Source: Haliscomenobacter sp. (lineage in GTDB: Bacteria; Bacteroidota; Bacteroidia; Chitinophagales; Saprospiraceae). From it: a stretch of DNA of 64,000 nucleotides. A model generated the notes under the pieces. That model was not told the origin of the DNA. It was given only the letters and a program-made list of their open reading frames with translations, and did not search any database. The position numbers were made by a program, and so were the translations under genes. The stretch covers positions 124,001-188,000 of the forward strand of contig JADJPL010000011.1 in the NCBI GenBank assembly GCA_016713275.1, given 5' to 3'. Positions 26,140-33,709 of this stretch are shown piece after piece. Each line of letters starts with the position of its first letter. The stretch's first letter is position 1.

Positions 26140-28572
26140 ATGTTTCGTTACGCCGCTGCACTGTTCGTATGCCTGACTGCCCTGACCCGTCTGGGCGCCC
26201 AACTCCCCGACATTTCCGCCAAGATCAAAGACGCCAAAGCCTTTCCCGGCTATTTTTCTTTTTACTGGGACGAAAAAGAAGGCAAAGTGTGGTTGGAAGT
26301 GGATAAGTGGGACACTGAGTTTCTCTACGTCAACTCCCTTCCTGCCGGGATCGGCTCCAACGACATTGGGCTGGACCGCAACCAATTGGGCAACGACCGC
26401 ATCGTCAAATTTGTGCGCAGCGGCCCCAAAGTGCTGCTTCAGCAACCCAATTATAGCTTTCGGGCGGTGAGCGACAACCCCGACGAGCGCCGTTCTGTTG
26501 CGGATGCGTTCGCTACGTCTGTTCTGTGGGGGTTTAAAGTAGAAGCCGAAACCGGAGGCAAAGTCCTGATCGACCTCACCCCGTTCCTCTTGCGCGACGC
26601 GCATGGCGTGGCTGCGCGCCTGCGGAATGGCCGGCAGGGAAATTACCAACTCGACCCCAACCGGTCGGCTGTTTATATGGAAAACACCAAAAACTTTCCC
26701 AAAAACAGCGAGTTTGAAGCTACCGTAACCTTCGCCGGAGAAGCCCAGGGCGCCTGGATTCGCTCCGTTACGCCATCCTCCGACGCCATCACCGTGCGCA
26801 TGCACCATTCGTTTATCGAACTTCCGGACCATAACTACAAGCCCAGAGCTTACGACCCGCGCAGCGGATACAATGACCTTAGTTTTGCGGATTATGCCAC
26901 GCCCATCGACCAGCCGCTGATCCAGCGCTTCATCGTCCGCCACCGGCTGGATAAAAAAGACCCGAAAGCGAAGCTCAGCGAACCGGTAGAGCCGATCATT
27001 TATTACCTCGACCGGGGCGCGCCCGAGCCTATCCGTTCCGCGCTGATCGAAGGCGCCAGCTGGTGGAACCAGGCCTTCGAAGCGGCAGGGTATAAAAATG
27101 CGTTCCAGGTGAAAGTACTTCCCGAGGGCGCCGACCCGATGGATGTCCGCTACAACGTCATCAACTGGGTGCACCGCTCCACCCGGGGATGGTCGTATGG
27201 TAGCTCGGTGACCGACCCGCGCACGGGAGAGATCATTAAAGGCCATGTGTTGCTGGGGTCTCTTCGCGTCCGTCAGGATTTCCTGATCGCTCAGGGGTTG
27301 GTGGAAGCGTATGCCAATGGAACCGTTGCCGACCCCCGGCTCAAGGAAATGGCGCTGGCGCGTTTACGCCAGCTATCCGCTCATGAGGTGGGGCATACCC
27401 TGGGCCTTGCCCATAATTTTGCCGCCAGCTACAACGACCGCGCCTCCGTCATGGATTATCCGCATCCTTATATCACGTTGGATGCTCAGGGCAAAATGGA
27501 CTTTTCCAAAGCCTACGCCACCGGCATCGGCGAATGGGATAAGCGCATGATTCTTTTTGGGTACCAGGACTTTCCGGAGGGGAGCAACGAAGGGGCCGAA
27601 CTGCAAAAGATCATCCAGGACAATATCAAGATGGGCCTCCTTTACCTTTCCGATCAGGACGGGCGCCCGCCGTATGCTGCCCACCCGTACACCCACGTTT
27701 GGGATAACGGAAACAATGCGGTCGAAGAATTGCATCGCCTGATGAAGGTCCGCGAAACGGCCCTTGCCTCCTTCGGGGAAAAGAACATCCCAGTAGGAGC
27801 GCCGATGGCAAGCTTGGAAAGCGTGCTCGTTCCGCTCTACTTGGCGCACCGCTACCAGGCAGACGCCGTCGCGAAGTCCATCGGCGGAGTGAATTACACC
27901 TATGCCATGCGGGGCGACGGGCAAGTTGCCAATACCCCGGTGGCGCCGCAGGCGCAGCGGGAAGCGCTCAAAGCCTTGCTGGAGACTTTAAACCCTGCTT
28001 TTTTGGCTCTTCCCGAGCGCCTCATCGCCCTGATTCCTCCACAACCGCTGGGGTATAGCCGCGACCGGGAAATGTTCCAAATCAATACCGGCATGACCTT
28101 CGATCCGCTGGCTGCTGCCGAAAGCTCCGCCGCCAATACCCTGAGCCTGATCTTTAACCCCATGCGCCTGGCCCGGGTGCTCGAACAGCACGCCCGAAAC
28201 AGCCAATACCCTTCGGTGATGGAGGTTTTTGACCAGGTGTTTGATTCGTTTCAGAACGCGAAAGACCTGTCCGGCTTCCAGCAGGAGATCAGCCGCCTTT
28301 CGGAAAAAGCGGCATTACAGCATTTGTTGCAACTCGCCGGAGACAGGGAAATTCAGCAGCAGGTCTCTGCTCTGGCTCTGCAAAAAATCCGGCAGTTGGA
28401 CAGCGTCTACGAACGCCTGTTGTACAAAACCGATTCAAGCCAGGAAGCGCACTACCGGTATCTTCTCGAGCAAATCCGGCTGTTCAGGGACAATCCAGGC
28501 CAGTACAAAGTTCCTCCCATGCCAGCGCTGCCAGATGGCGCGCCCATTGGTTGTTCGGAGGATTGGCATTAA
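26140..28572 (+). CDS. Zinc-dependent metalloprotease, DUF5117/DUF4953 type
   Basis: Exported protease-like protein of 810 residues. The frame is open from TTG 26038, but that stretch lies in a repeat element; ATG 26140 starts a signal peptide (MFRYAAALFVCLTALTRLGA). The DUF5117 domain comes first (FSFYWDEKEGKVWLEV, SLPAGIGSNDIGLDRNQLG). The DUF4953 catalytic region carries HEVGHTLGLAHNF (His415, a metzincin HExxHxxGxxH) and the downstream VMDYPHPYI, the expected Met-turn. These proteins are common in Bacteroidota and are presumed extracytoplasmic proteases; natural substrates are not known. No downstream partner is evident; a toxin-antitoxin pair follows. Confidence 0.92.
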   Translation: MFRYAAALFVCLTALTRLGAQLPDISAKIKDAKAFPGYFSFYWDEKEGKVWLEVDKWDTEFLYVNSLPAGIGSNDIGLDRNQLGNDRIVKFVRSGPKVLLQQPNYSFRAVSDNPDERRSVADAFATSVLWGFKVEAETGGKVLIDLTPFLLRDAHGVAARLRNGRQGNYQLDPNRSAVYMENTKNFPKNSEFEATVTFAGEAQGAWIRSVTPSSDAITVRMHHSFIELPDHNYKPRAYDPRSGYNDLSFADYATPIDQPLIQRFIVRHRLDKKDPKAKLSEPVEPIIYYLDRGAPEPIRSALIEGASWWNQAFEAAGYKNAFQVKVLPEGADPMDVRYNVINWVHRSTRGWSYGSSVTDPRTGEIIKGHVLLGSLRVRQDFLIAQGLVEAYANGTVADPRLKEMALARLRQLSAHEVGHTLGLAHNFAASYNDRASVMDYPHPYITLDAQGKMDFSKAYATGIGEWDKRMILFGYQDFPEGSNEGAELQKIIQDNIKMGLLYLSDQDGRPPYAAHPYTHVWDNGNNAVEELHRLMKVRETALASFGEKNIPVGAPMASLESVLVPLYLAHRYQADAVAKSIGGVNYTYAMRGDGQVANTPVAPQAQREALKALLETLNPAFLALPERLIALIPPQPLGYSRDREMFQINTGMTFDPLAAAESSAANTLSLIFNPMRLARVLEQHARNSQYPSVMEVFDQVFDSFQNAKDLSGFQQEISRLSEKAALQHLLQLAGDREIQQQVSALALQKIRQLDSVYERLLYKTDSSQEAHYRYLLEQIRLFRDNPGQYKVPPMPALPDGAPIGCSEDWH

Positions 28573-28651
28573 AAAGGAAGACGGTAATTTAATTCATAGC
28601 GCATTCGATACAAAAAAGCCTTATATTATAAGACCCTTCAAATCGTTTGAA

Positions 28652-28972
28652 ATGGAACTTATTGAAAAACATAAGAAAAAAATAATAAGCGCTTGCCGGG
28701 CTTCCAATGTTTCCGAACTTTATGTATTTGGCTCTATCTTATCGGAAACGTTCAATGCGCAGAGTGATATCGATTTTATCGTGTCCATACCCTCTGATGA
28801 TCCCCTTGAGTATGCTGAACACTACTTTAATCTAAAGTTTGCGCTGGAGGAAATTTTGAATCGGGAAATTGATTTGCTCGAACAAAAAGCGATCCGAAAT
28901 AAGACATTCGAAAGCTTGATCAATCAAAAGAAAAAGCTCGTTTATGCAAGACCAAATCCAGGTATGGCTTGA
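28652..28972 (+). CDS. mntA: MntA-like nucleotidyltransferase antitoxin
   Basis: Minimal nucleotidyltransferase of 106 residues. It carries the signature GSILSETFNAQSDIDF, that is GS followed by ten residues and DxD, which is the MntA pattern. In characterised MntA/HepT pairs the antitoxin AMPylates the HepT toxin on the tyrosine of its active-site motif. The frame is open much further upstream inside the protease gene, but ATG 28652 (MELIEKHKKKIISACRASN) is the sensible start. The gene overlaps the next one by 29 nt, supporting a co-translated two-gene module. Confidence 0.85.
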   Translation: MELIEKHKKKIISACRASNVSELYVFGSILSETFNAQSDIDFIVSIPSDDPLEYAEHYFNLKFALEEILNREIDLLEQKAIRNKTFESLINQKKKLVYARPNPGMA

Positions 28973-29279
28973 GGATATGGAAAAAGCGATCTCTGAAATT
29001 ACCTATTTCCTGCCTGAATCCATGTCTTTCTTTGATTTTGAGAAGGATATCAAAACAAAACGCGCTATAGAGCGAAACATCGAAATAATCGGAGAGGCCA
29101 TGAGCCGGATACTGAATGTAATGCCGGAAATTTCCATAAGCAACTCAAGGAAAATTGTAGATACCCGCAACCGAATTATTCACGGATATGATTCCGTTTC
29201 TGATGACGTCATCTGGTTGATCGTTATCCGGTATCTCCCCATACTCGAGCAGGAAATCAAAAGCCTTAAAAAAAAGTAA
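28944..29279 (+). CDS. hepT: HepT-like ribonuclease toxin (DUF86)
   Basis: HEPN-domain protein of 111 residues. DIKTKRAIERNIEIIGEAM is the DUF86/HepT helix, and the RX4HXY active site appears as RNRIIHGYD near residues 75-83. HepT toxins are RNases that are silenced by AMPylation of that tyrosine by MntA, whose gene overlaps the 5' end here. Together these form a type VII toxin-antitoxin system, by analogy with characterised pairs. Both key motifs are intact, so the module looks functional. The amidohydrolase gene starts only 9 nt later, which may be coincidental read-through. Confidence 0.88.
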   Translation: MQDQIQVWLEDMEKAISEITYFLPESMSFFDFEKDIKTKRAIERNIEIIGEAMSRILNVMPEISISNSRKIVDTRNRIIHGYDSVSDDVIWLIVIRYLPILEQEIKSLKKK

Positions 29280-29288
29280 CCAAAACAA

Positions 29289-30974
29289 GTGAAAAAAACA
29301 ATCCTTCTTCCCCTTCTGGCAGGCCTCCTGTTTTTGCAGTCTTGCCAAAACGCCCGCGAAGCGGCGGATGTCCTTTACCTAAACGCGGTCATTTGGACGG
29401 GCGACTCTGCGCAGCCATCTGCCAGTGTCCTGGCGGTCAAAGGCGACAAGATCCTGTATGTAGGCGGGGATGCGAACCTGCATAAAGGCCCGCGCACCAG
29501 AGTGGTCGACCTGGAAGGCCAGTTTGTTGTGCCGGGGTTTATCGACAACCATACGCATTTCCTTTCTGGTGGGTTCCAGCTGGCGAGTGTCGATTTGCGC
29601 TCCGCCAAAACCCCGCAGGAATTCATTCAGCGCCTGGCGGATTTTGCCCGCAACTTGCCGGAAGGGCGCTGGATCACCGGAGGCGACTGGGACCATGAGA
29701 CCTGGGGCGGGGAATTGCCGAAGAAGGAGTGGATCGACAGCGTGACGGCGCGCAACCCCGTGTTCGTCAATCGGCTCGACGGCCATATGGCACTAGCCAA
29801 CTCACTGGCCATGCGCCTGGCCAAGGTAGGCAAGCAAACCAAAGAAGTAGCCGGCGGAACCATTGTTCGGGATGCCGGAGGGAGCCCAACCGGGATTTTT
29901 AAAGACGAAGCGATGGGGTTGATCTACCCCGCCATTCCGGAGGCCAGCCCCGACGCTCTCGACGAGGCCCTGGCCCGGGCGATGGACCATGCCCTTTCCC
30001 TTGGCGTAACCCAGGTGCACGATGTCGGGAGTTATGGAGGGTTTACCGACCTGGAGACCTACCGGCGCAATGCAGGCAAATTAAAAGTCCGGATCTATTC
30101 TATGGTTCCTGTCGGCGCCTGGGCCCGCATGGCGGAGTACGTTGCCGGCAACGGCCGGGGCGATGCCATGCTGCGCTGGGGCGGGCTGAAAGGCTTTGTC
30201 GACGGCTCCCTGGGTTCTACCACGGCCTGGTTTTATGCGCCTTACGACGACGAGCCCAACACCAGCGGACTCCTCGTGAATGATACCCTGCAACTCAGGG
30301 AATGGATACTGAAGGCCGACTCCGCCAAGCTGCACGTGGCGGTCCACGCCATTGGCGACCGCGCCAACGACTGGCTGCTCGGCGTCTACTCCGAAGCGGA
30401 AGCCCTGAACGGCCCCCGCGACCGCCGTTTCCGCATTGAACACGCCCAGCACCTGACGCGCAAGGCCATTTCCCAGTTTGCGGAGCTGGGCGTTATCCCT
30501 TCCATGCAGCCTTATCACGCCATCGACGACGGCCGTTGGGCGGAAAAGCGCATTGGCCCCGAACGCATTAAAACCACGTATGCCTTCCGCTCCCTGCTCG
30601 ACGCCAGCGCCAAGCTGACGTTCGGTTCCGACTGGACCGTGGCGCCTCTTTCCCCGCTGGAAGGAATCTACGCCGCCGTTACCCGCCAAACACTGGATGG
30701 GAAAAACCCCGGCGGATGGGTACCCCAAGAGAAGATTTCCGTAGAGGAAGCCCTCCGTTGTTATACCGCCAATAATGCCTATGCCGGATTTCAGGAAGAG
30801 GATCTCGGCGTTTTGCGGCCCGGTTTATATGCCGATTGGGTGGTCCTTTCAGAGAATTTGCTGAAAATCAGTCCGAAAAAAATCAAAGACGTCCAGGTAT
30901 TGAGAACGGTGGTTGGGGGAAAGAGGCGTTTATTCAAGCAGAAGAGAAGTAAGGCACCCTACTGGACAGTTTAA
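29289..30974 (+). CDS. Amidohydrolase family 3 lipoprotein (YtcJ-like)
   Basis: Predicted lipoprotein hydrolase of 561 residues starting at GTG 29289. The N-terminus KKTILLPLLAGLLFLQSCQN carries a lipobox (LQSC). The metal-dependent amidohydrolase fold is shown by VVPGFIDNHTHFLSGG (first metal site), DWDHETWGGELPKKEW, DGSLGSTTAWFYAPY, VAVHAIGDRAND and FGSDWTVAPLSPLEGIYAAV. YtcJ-type enzymes cleave amide or carbamate bonds; the substrate is unknown. The last residues (KAPYWTV) and the stop codon are encoded by the left end of a family A element, so the original C-terminus was probably a little different. Confidence 0.92.
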   Translation: MKKTILLPLLAGLLFLQSCQNAREAADVLYLNAVIWTGDSAQPSASVLAVKGDKILYVGGDANLHKGPRTRVVDLEGQFVVPGFIDNHTHFLSGGFQLASVDLRSAKTPQEFIQRLADFARNLPEGRWITGGDWDHETWGGELPKKEWIDSVTARNPVFVNRLDGHMALANSLAMRLAKVGKQTKEVAGGTIVRDAGGSPTGIFKDEAMGLIYPAIPEASPDALDEALARAMDHALSLGVTQVHDVGSYGGFTDLETYRRNAGKLKVRIYSMVPVGAWARMAEYVAGNGRGDAMLRWGGLKGFVDGSLGSTTAWFYAPYDDEPNTSGLLVNDTLQLREWILKADSAKLHVAVHAIGDRANDWLLGVYSEAEALNGPRDRRFRIEHAQHLTRKAISQFAELGVIPSMQPYHAIDDGRWAEKRIGPERIKTTYAFRSLLDASAKLTFGSDWTVAPLSPLEGIYAAVTRQTLDGKNPGGWVPQEKISVEEALRCYTANNAYAGFQEEDLGVLRPGLYADWVVLSENLLKISPKKIKDVQVLRTVVGGKRRLFKQKRSKAPYWTV

Positions 30975-31046
30975 TTTTCCTGGCGCCCAGACCTTCCTGG
31001 TTTCGCAAACCTGGAAGGTCTCGTCCCCAAAATGTCCAGTAGTGTG
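30955..31046. mobile_element. MITE-like element, family A, copy inside the amidohydrolase 3' end
   Basis: A 92-bp element: left end CACCCTACTGGACAGTTT, a central palindrome 30989-31021 (AGACCTTCC... and its inverse), and right end AAAATGTCCAGTAGTGTG to 31046. The first 20 bp are translated as the C-terminus of the amidohydrolase. In reverse complement it aligns with the degenerate element at 10501-10570, including GGGCGCCAGG. Confidence 0.78.
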
Positions 31047-31143
31047 GAAGTAAGGGCATGACGCCAGCTTTTTAATTGAACTTTTCTTTCCGGCAAGATT
31101 GTTTACAAAGAAAGAGGAATCGCGTTCAACTTAATTTCCTGTT

Positions 31144-31731
31144 ATGATTGATTATCGAGACCGAATCGAGGCGAACCCTAAAATCATGCTCGGCAAACCG
31201 GTGGTTAAGGGTACCCGAATAACCGTTGAACTTATTCTGAATAAAATCGCAGGGGGATATGAGTTCAAAGAAATTTTGGAGATGTATCCGCATATTACCT
31301 TTGATGATATTTTAGCCGCAATCGGTTATGCTGCTGCCATGGTAGAAACCGAAGAAGTAATTGTATCCCCTGATATGATCATCGCAGACGAGGGGCTAAA
31401 CGGGAACATCGTTCGAGAGTTGCGTTCTGAGGGGTACCATATGGAATGGATACAGGAAATTGCCCCTGGAATTCCGGATGAGCAGGTTATTCAATTAGTC
31501 AAAGAGCGCAATCAAATTCCATTAACGGAAGACAAGGACTTCGGTGAATGGGTGCATTCTCATCGGGTAAAGGGGCTTACGGTAATTTTCTTGCGATATA
31601 AAAAGACCGATTATCCAACAATAATACTTTTTTTGAAAAAACTACTGGCTGAAATACTTGAATTTCAATCGGAAAGAGAAAATGAATTTATCACCATTAA
31701 TCGGAATAAGGTGAGGAGGAGAAAAATATGA
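31144..31731 (+). CDS. DUF433-DUF5615 fusion (putative antitoxin-PIN toxin)
   Basis: A 195-residue protein joining two domains usually encoded as neighbours. Residues 1-78 are DUF433, a small HTH antitoxin-like domain (MLGKPVVKGTRITVELILNK, YPHITFDDILAAIGYAA). Residues 83-195 are DUF5615, a PIN-like nuclease fold (IIADEGLNGNIVRELRSEGY, LTEDKDFGEWVHSH, KGLTVIFLRY), with the acidic residues of ADE and EDKDFGE kept. Separate DUF433/DUF5615 pairs are regarded as VapBC-like toxin-antitoxin modules. Here one frame runs through both. Given the indels elsewhere in this sequence, a lost stop between them cannot be excluded: the other frame has CCC TGA just before ATG ATC. Confidence 0.82.
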   Translation: MIDYRDRIEANPKIMLGKPVVKGTRITVELILNKIAGGYEFKEILEMYPHITFDDILAAIGYAAAMVETEEVIVSPDMIIADEGLNGNIVRELRSEGYHMEWIQEIAPGIPDEQVIQLVKERNQIPLTEDKDFGEWVHSHRVKGLTVIFLRYKKTDYPTIILFLKKLLAEILEFQSERENEFITINRNKVRRRKI

Positions 31732-31773
31732 CAAGTGAGATGCTTTGATTGTCTCCAGAAAAACACTATTTAA

Positions 31774-32550
31774 TCATCTTTTTATCACCGACCGCATCCA
31801 CTCCAGGTCGCTTTCCGTAAATTCCGGGGGAGGAGGCAATTGGGTATAATCAATAGACAACTGGTACAAGCTCCGCTCGTAGACCATGCGAAGTACCTGG
31901 CCCAAATCCAGTGGCACGTCGGGATCGGGAGCTTTGAGCGGGACCGGCAACACCGGAAGGGGGTCTTGGATGTTGACTCCCCACACATCCGTGCGGTACT
32001 CCCCTGCGCGCGTTAACATGGCGATATAGTGCGTCCTGGGAATAAATGGGTGTGCAAAAGGGCGCTGCCCCCTGCGGATCAGATCGATTTCCAATAAATG
32101 CACGCCGGATGTATGAAGATGCCTGCGTTTTTCCCGGTAGGGCGCCAAACCTGGTTCCCGCTTGTTGACAGGGGAAAGCACCTCGATTGCTGTGATGAGC
32201 TGGTTATTAAACCGGTCCCTGATCTCCACGGTGGGAATGCGCACCTCAACGGGCATCACGTCCGGAATGGTAATCGTGGCTTCGGAAATAGCTGTTGTCC
32301 CCTCCTGATAATTAACCAAAGGCTCCTCTGCAATTTCTTTGCGGCGAAAGAGTTCAACGTCCGGGTACATGATTCCCACATCCCCTTCCGGATTGGAATC
32401 GGCTACCGTGTAAAGCTCAATTCGCGCTACGTATTTGGGTGCGATGACCGCCCCCAACAACTCTGCCATTGCATTGGATAGCTTGTTCTGCACATCAGGC
32501 CAAAGGTACCCTTCCAAATACGGGTCCATCCCGGGAAACGGAGAAACCAT
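31774..32550 (-). CDS. DUF4058 family protein
   Basis: Protein of 258 residues beginning MVSPFPGMDPYLEGYLWPDV, the unmistakable DUF4058 start. Further motifs are YPDVELFRRKE, LITAIEVLSPVNKREPG and LLEIDLIRRGQRPFAHPF. The ordered Asp/Glu and ExLSPxNK pattern suggests a PD-(D/E)XK nuclease-like core, but activity is not established. The family is frequent in cyanobacteria and planctomycetes and patchy elsewhere, so lateral transfer is plausible here. It lies between the DUF433-DUF5615 fusion (convergent) and a lipoprotein gene (divergent). Confidence 0.88.
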   Translation of the reverse strand: MVSPFPGMDPYLEGYLWPDVQNKLSNAMAELLGAVIAPKYVARIELYTVADSNPEGDVGIMYPDVELFRRKEIAEEPLVNYQEGTTAISEATITIPDVMPVEVRIPTVEIRDRFNNQLITAIEVLSPVNKREPGLAPYREKRRHLHTSGVHLLEIDLIRRGQRPFAHPFIPRTHYIAMLTRAGEYRTDVWGVNIQDPLPVLPVPLKAPDPDVPLDLGQVLRMVYERSLYQLSIDYTQLPPPPEFTESDLEWMRSVIKR

Positions 32551-32714
32551 AGGCTGCGGTTCTTTTGTTCAAAAATACGCACAAACCCGGTCTGGTTCAA
32601 GCCGGGAAGGAAGGGCAAGGCGTTCCGGCGTTATGTTTCCCATTGCATTCTCTCTTTCACTATCGGAAAACAACATAAATTTGCATATGCGGGCAATCGC
32701 AAAATAAACAAAAA

Positions 32715-32742
32715 TTGACAATCAATTAACGCAAAATATTTG
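32715..32742 (+). promoter_or_regulatory. Possible Bacteroidota-type promoter in the 32551-32908 gap
   Basis: The 358-nt gap between the DUF4058 start and the next lipoprotein holds no gene I can support. TTG at 32715-32717 and TATTTG at 32737-32742 have spacing like the -33/-7 elements of Bacteroidota (TTTG and TAnnTTTG), but the match is partial. The downstream start codon is about 165 nt away. Confidence 0.25.
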
Positions 32743-32908
32743 TCACTTACAAAATGGAGGGGGTAAATTGAGTATTTCAAATGGAAGATTTGTGCAGGCG
32801 AAGCTCAACATGCTGGAAGAGGTATTCGCTTTTCCTTTTATTTTGTTTTTGCTACCTGAACCCCAAAGGAATAAATCAATAATTTTAAAATGAACTAAAA
32901 CCACTAAA

Positions 32909-33565
32909 ATGAAAAAACGCAGCTTTATCCTGGCAAGTACACTGCTTCTTTTTTCTCTCAGCTTTTCCTGCACCAGAGAAATTGCAGAGGATACCCAGTT
33001 GGACGCCCTAAAGGCCCAACAATTTACCTCCGGACAAATTACAGGAGGAAAGACCTACTTCGTAAAAAACGCCGCAGGGTTGACCCAGTTCCCCTTTCAC
33101 GAAATCGGTTCAGCGTTTCGGAATATTCGGGAAGCAAACCCTGGCCCAGCTGAATGGAAAACGGTAGACGAACAACAGAGAAAACTTATCGCAGAGTGGA
33201 CTTCAAACGAACCCAATGCTTTGCCCCGGGCTTTAATGGCTGAATTGGAACTAAATACCTACTTGTTTCTGGATAACTACCTTTTAAAAGGGGACCTTTC
33301 CAAAGAAAAAAAGGAACCTGCTGCCTTTTACCTCCGGCTCCTGATCGACCAGATCAAAGTTCCCTCTCAATGGGATTTGCTCGCCAGGACCTTTGTTTTA
33401 GGCGAAACCCATCTGGAAAAAGAGGAGGCTAAGCAAATCCGGACGTATATTTTGAATAATGCGCACCAAGTGCTTTCAGGAAATATGGGACCAACCAATC
33501 TAAAAGGAATTGAAAACCAGCAAAAAGCTGCAACCTTGGCCGTGGCCTTGATTAGTGAGAAATAA
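32909..33565 (+). CDS. Hypothetical lipoprotein
   Basis: Protein of 218 residues with a clear lipoprotein signal (MKKRSFILASTLLLFSLSFS followed by CTRE; Cys22). The mature part is mainly helical, with charged segments such as EQQRKLIAEWTSNEPNALP and HLEKEEAKQIRTYILNNAHQ. I see no known domain or catalytic motif. It is a single gene, slightly AT-richer than its neighbours, and converges on the APC permease gene. Envelope location is the only firm inference. Confidence 0.75.
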   Translation: MKKRSFILASTLLLFSLSFSCTREIAEDTQLDALKAQQFTSGQITGGKTYFVKNAAGLTQFPFHEIGSAFRNIREANPGPAEWKTVDEQQRKLIAEWTSNEPNALPRALMAELELNTYLFLDNYLLKGDLSKEKKEPAAFYLRLLIDQIKVPSQWDLLARTFVLGETHLEKEEAKQIRTYILNNAHQVLSGNMGPTNLKGIENQQKAATLAVALISEK

Positions 33566-33581
33566 TATGGCTGTTTCACAT

Positions 33582-33603
33582 TAGACTTGTTGCAACAAGT
33601 CTA
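33582..33603. repeat. Perfect 22-bp palindrome
   Basis: TAGACTTGTTG and its exact reverse complement, 16 nt after the lipoprotein stop. It could act as a bidirectional terminator hairpin or be a fragment of a repeat element; no T-tract follows. Confidence 0.6.
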
Positions 33604-33629
33604 TTAAAGGGAGGCAATAAATAGTATGG

Positions 33630-33663
33630 AGACCTTCCGGATTTCTAAAAACCTGGAAGGTCT
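33630..33663. repeat. AGACCTTCCAGG-type palindrome
   Basis: A hairpin of AGACCTTCC... and ...GGAAGGTCT with a loop of T and A, one mismatch in the stem. It is the third copy of the palindrome found at 10525-10557 and 30989-31021, here without the TACTGGACATTTT ends. Confidence 0.7.
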
Positions 33664-33709
33664 CCCGTCCACCGTCCACCGTCCACCGTCCACCGTCTAC
33701 CGTCTACCG
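33664..33709. repeat. Tandem array, CCGTCCA/CCGTCTA unit (array D)
   Basis: Six or seven copies of a 7-bp unit CCGTCCA, then CCGTCTA. The minus-strand permease stop codon (33697-33699) lies inside the array, so the last two Arg codons also come from repeat units. Confidence 0.8.
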
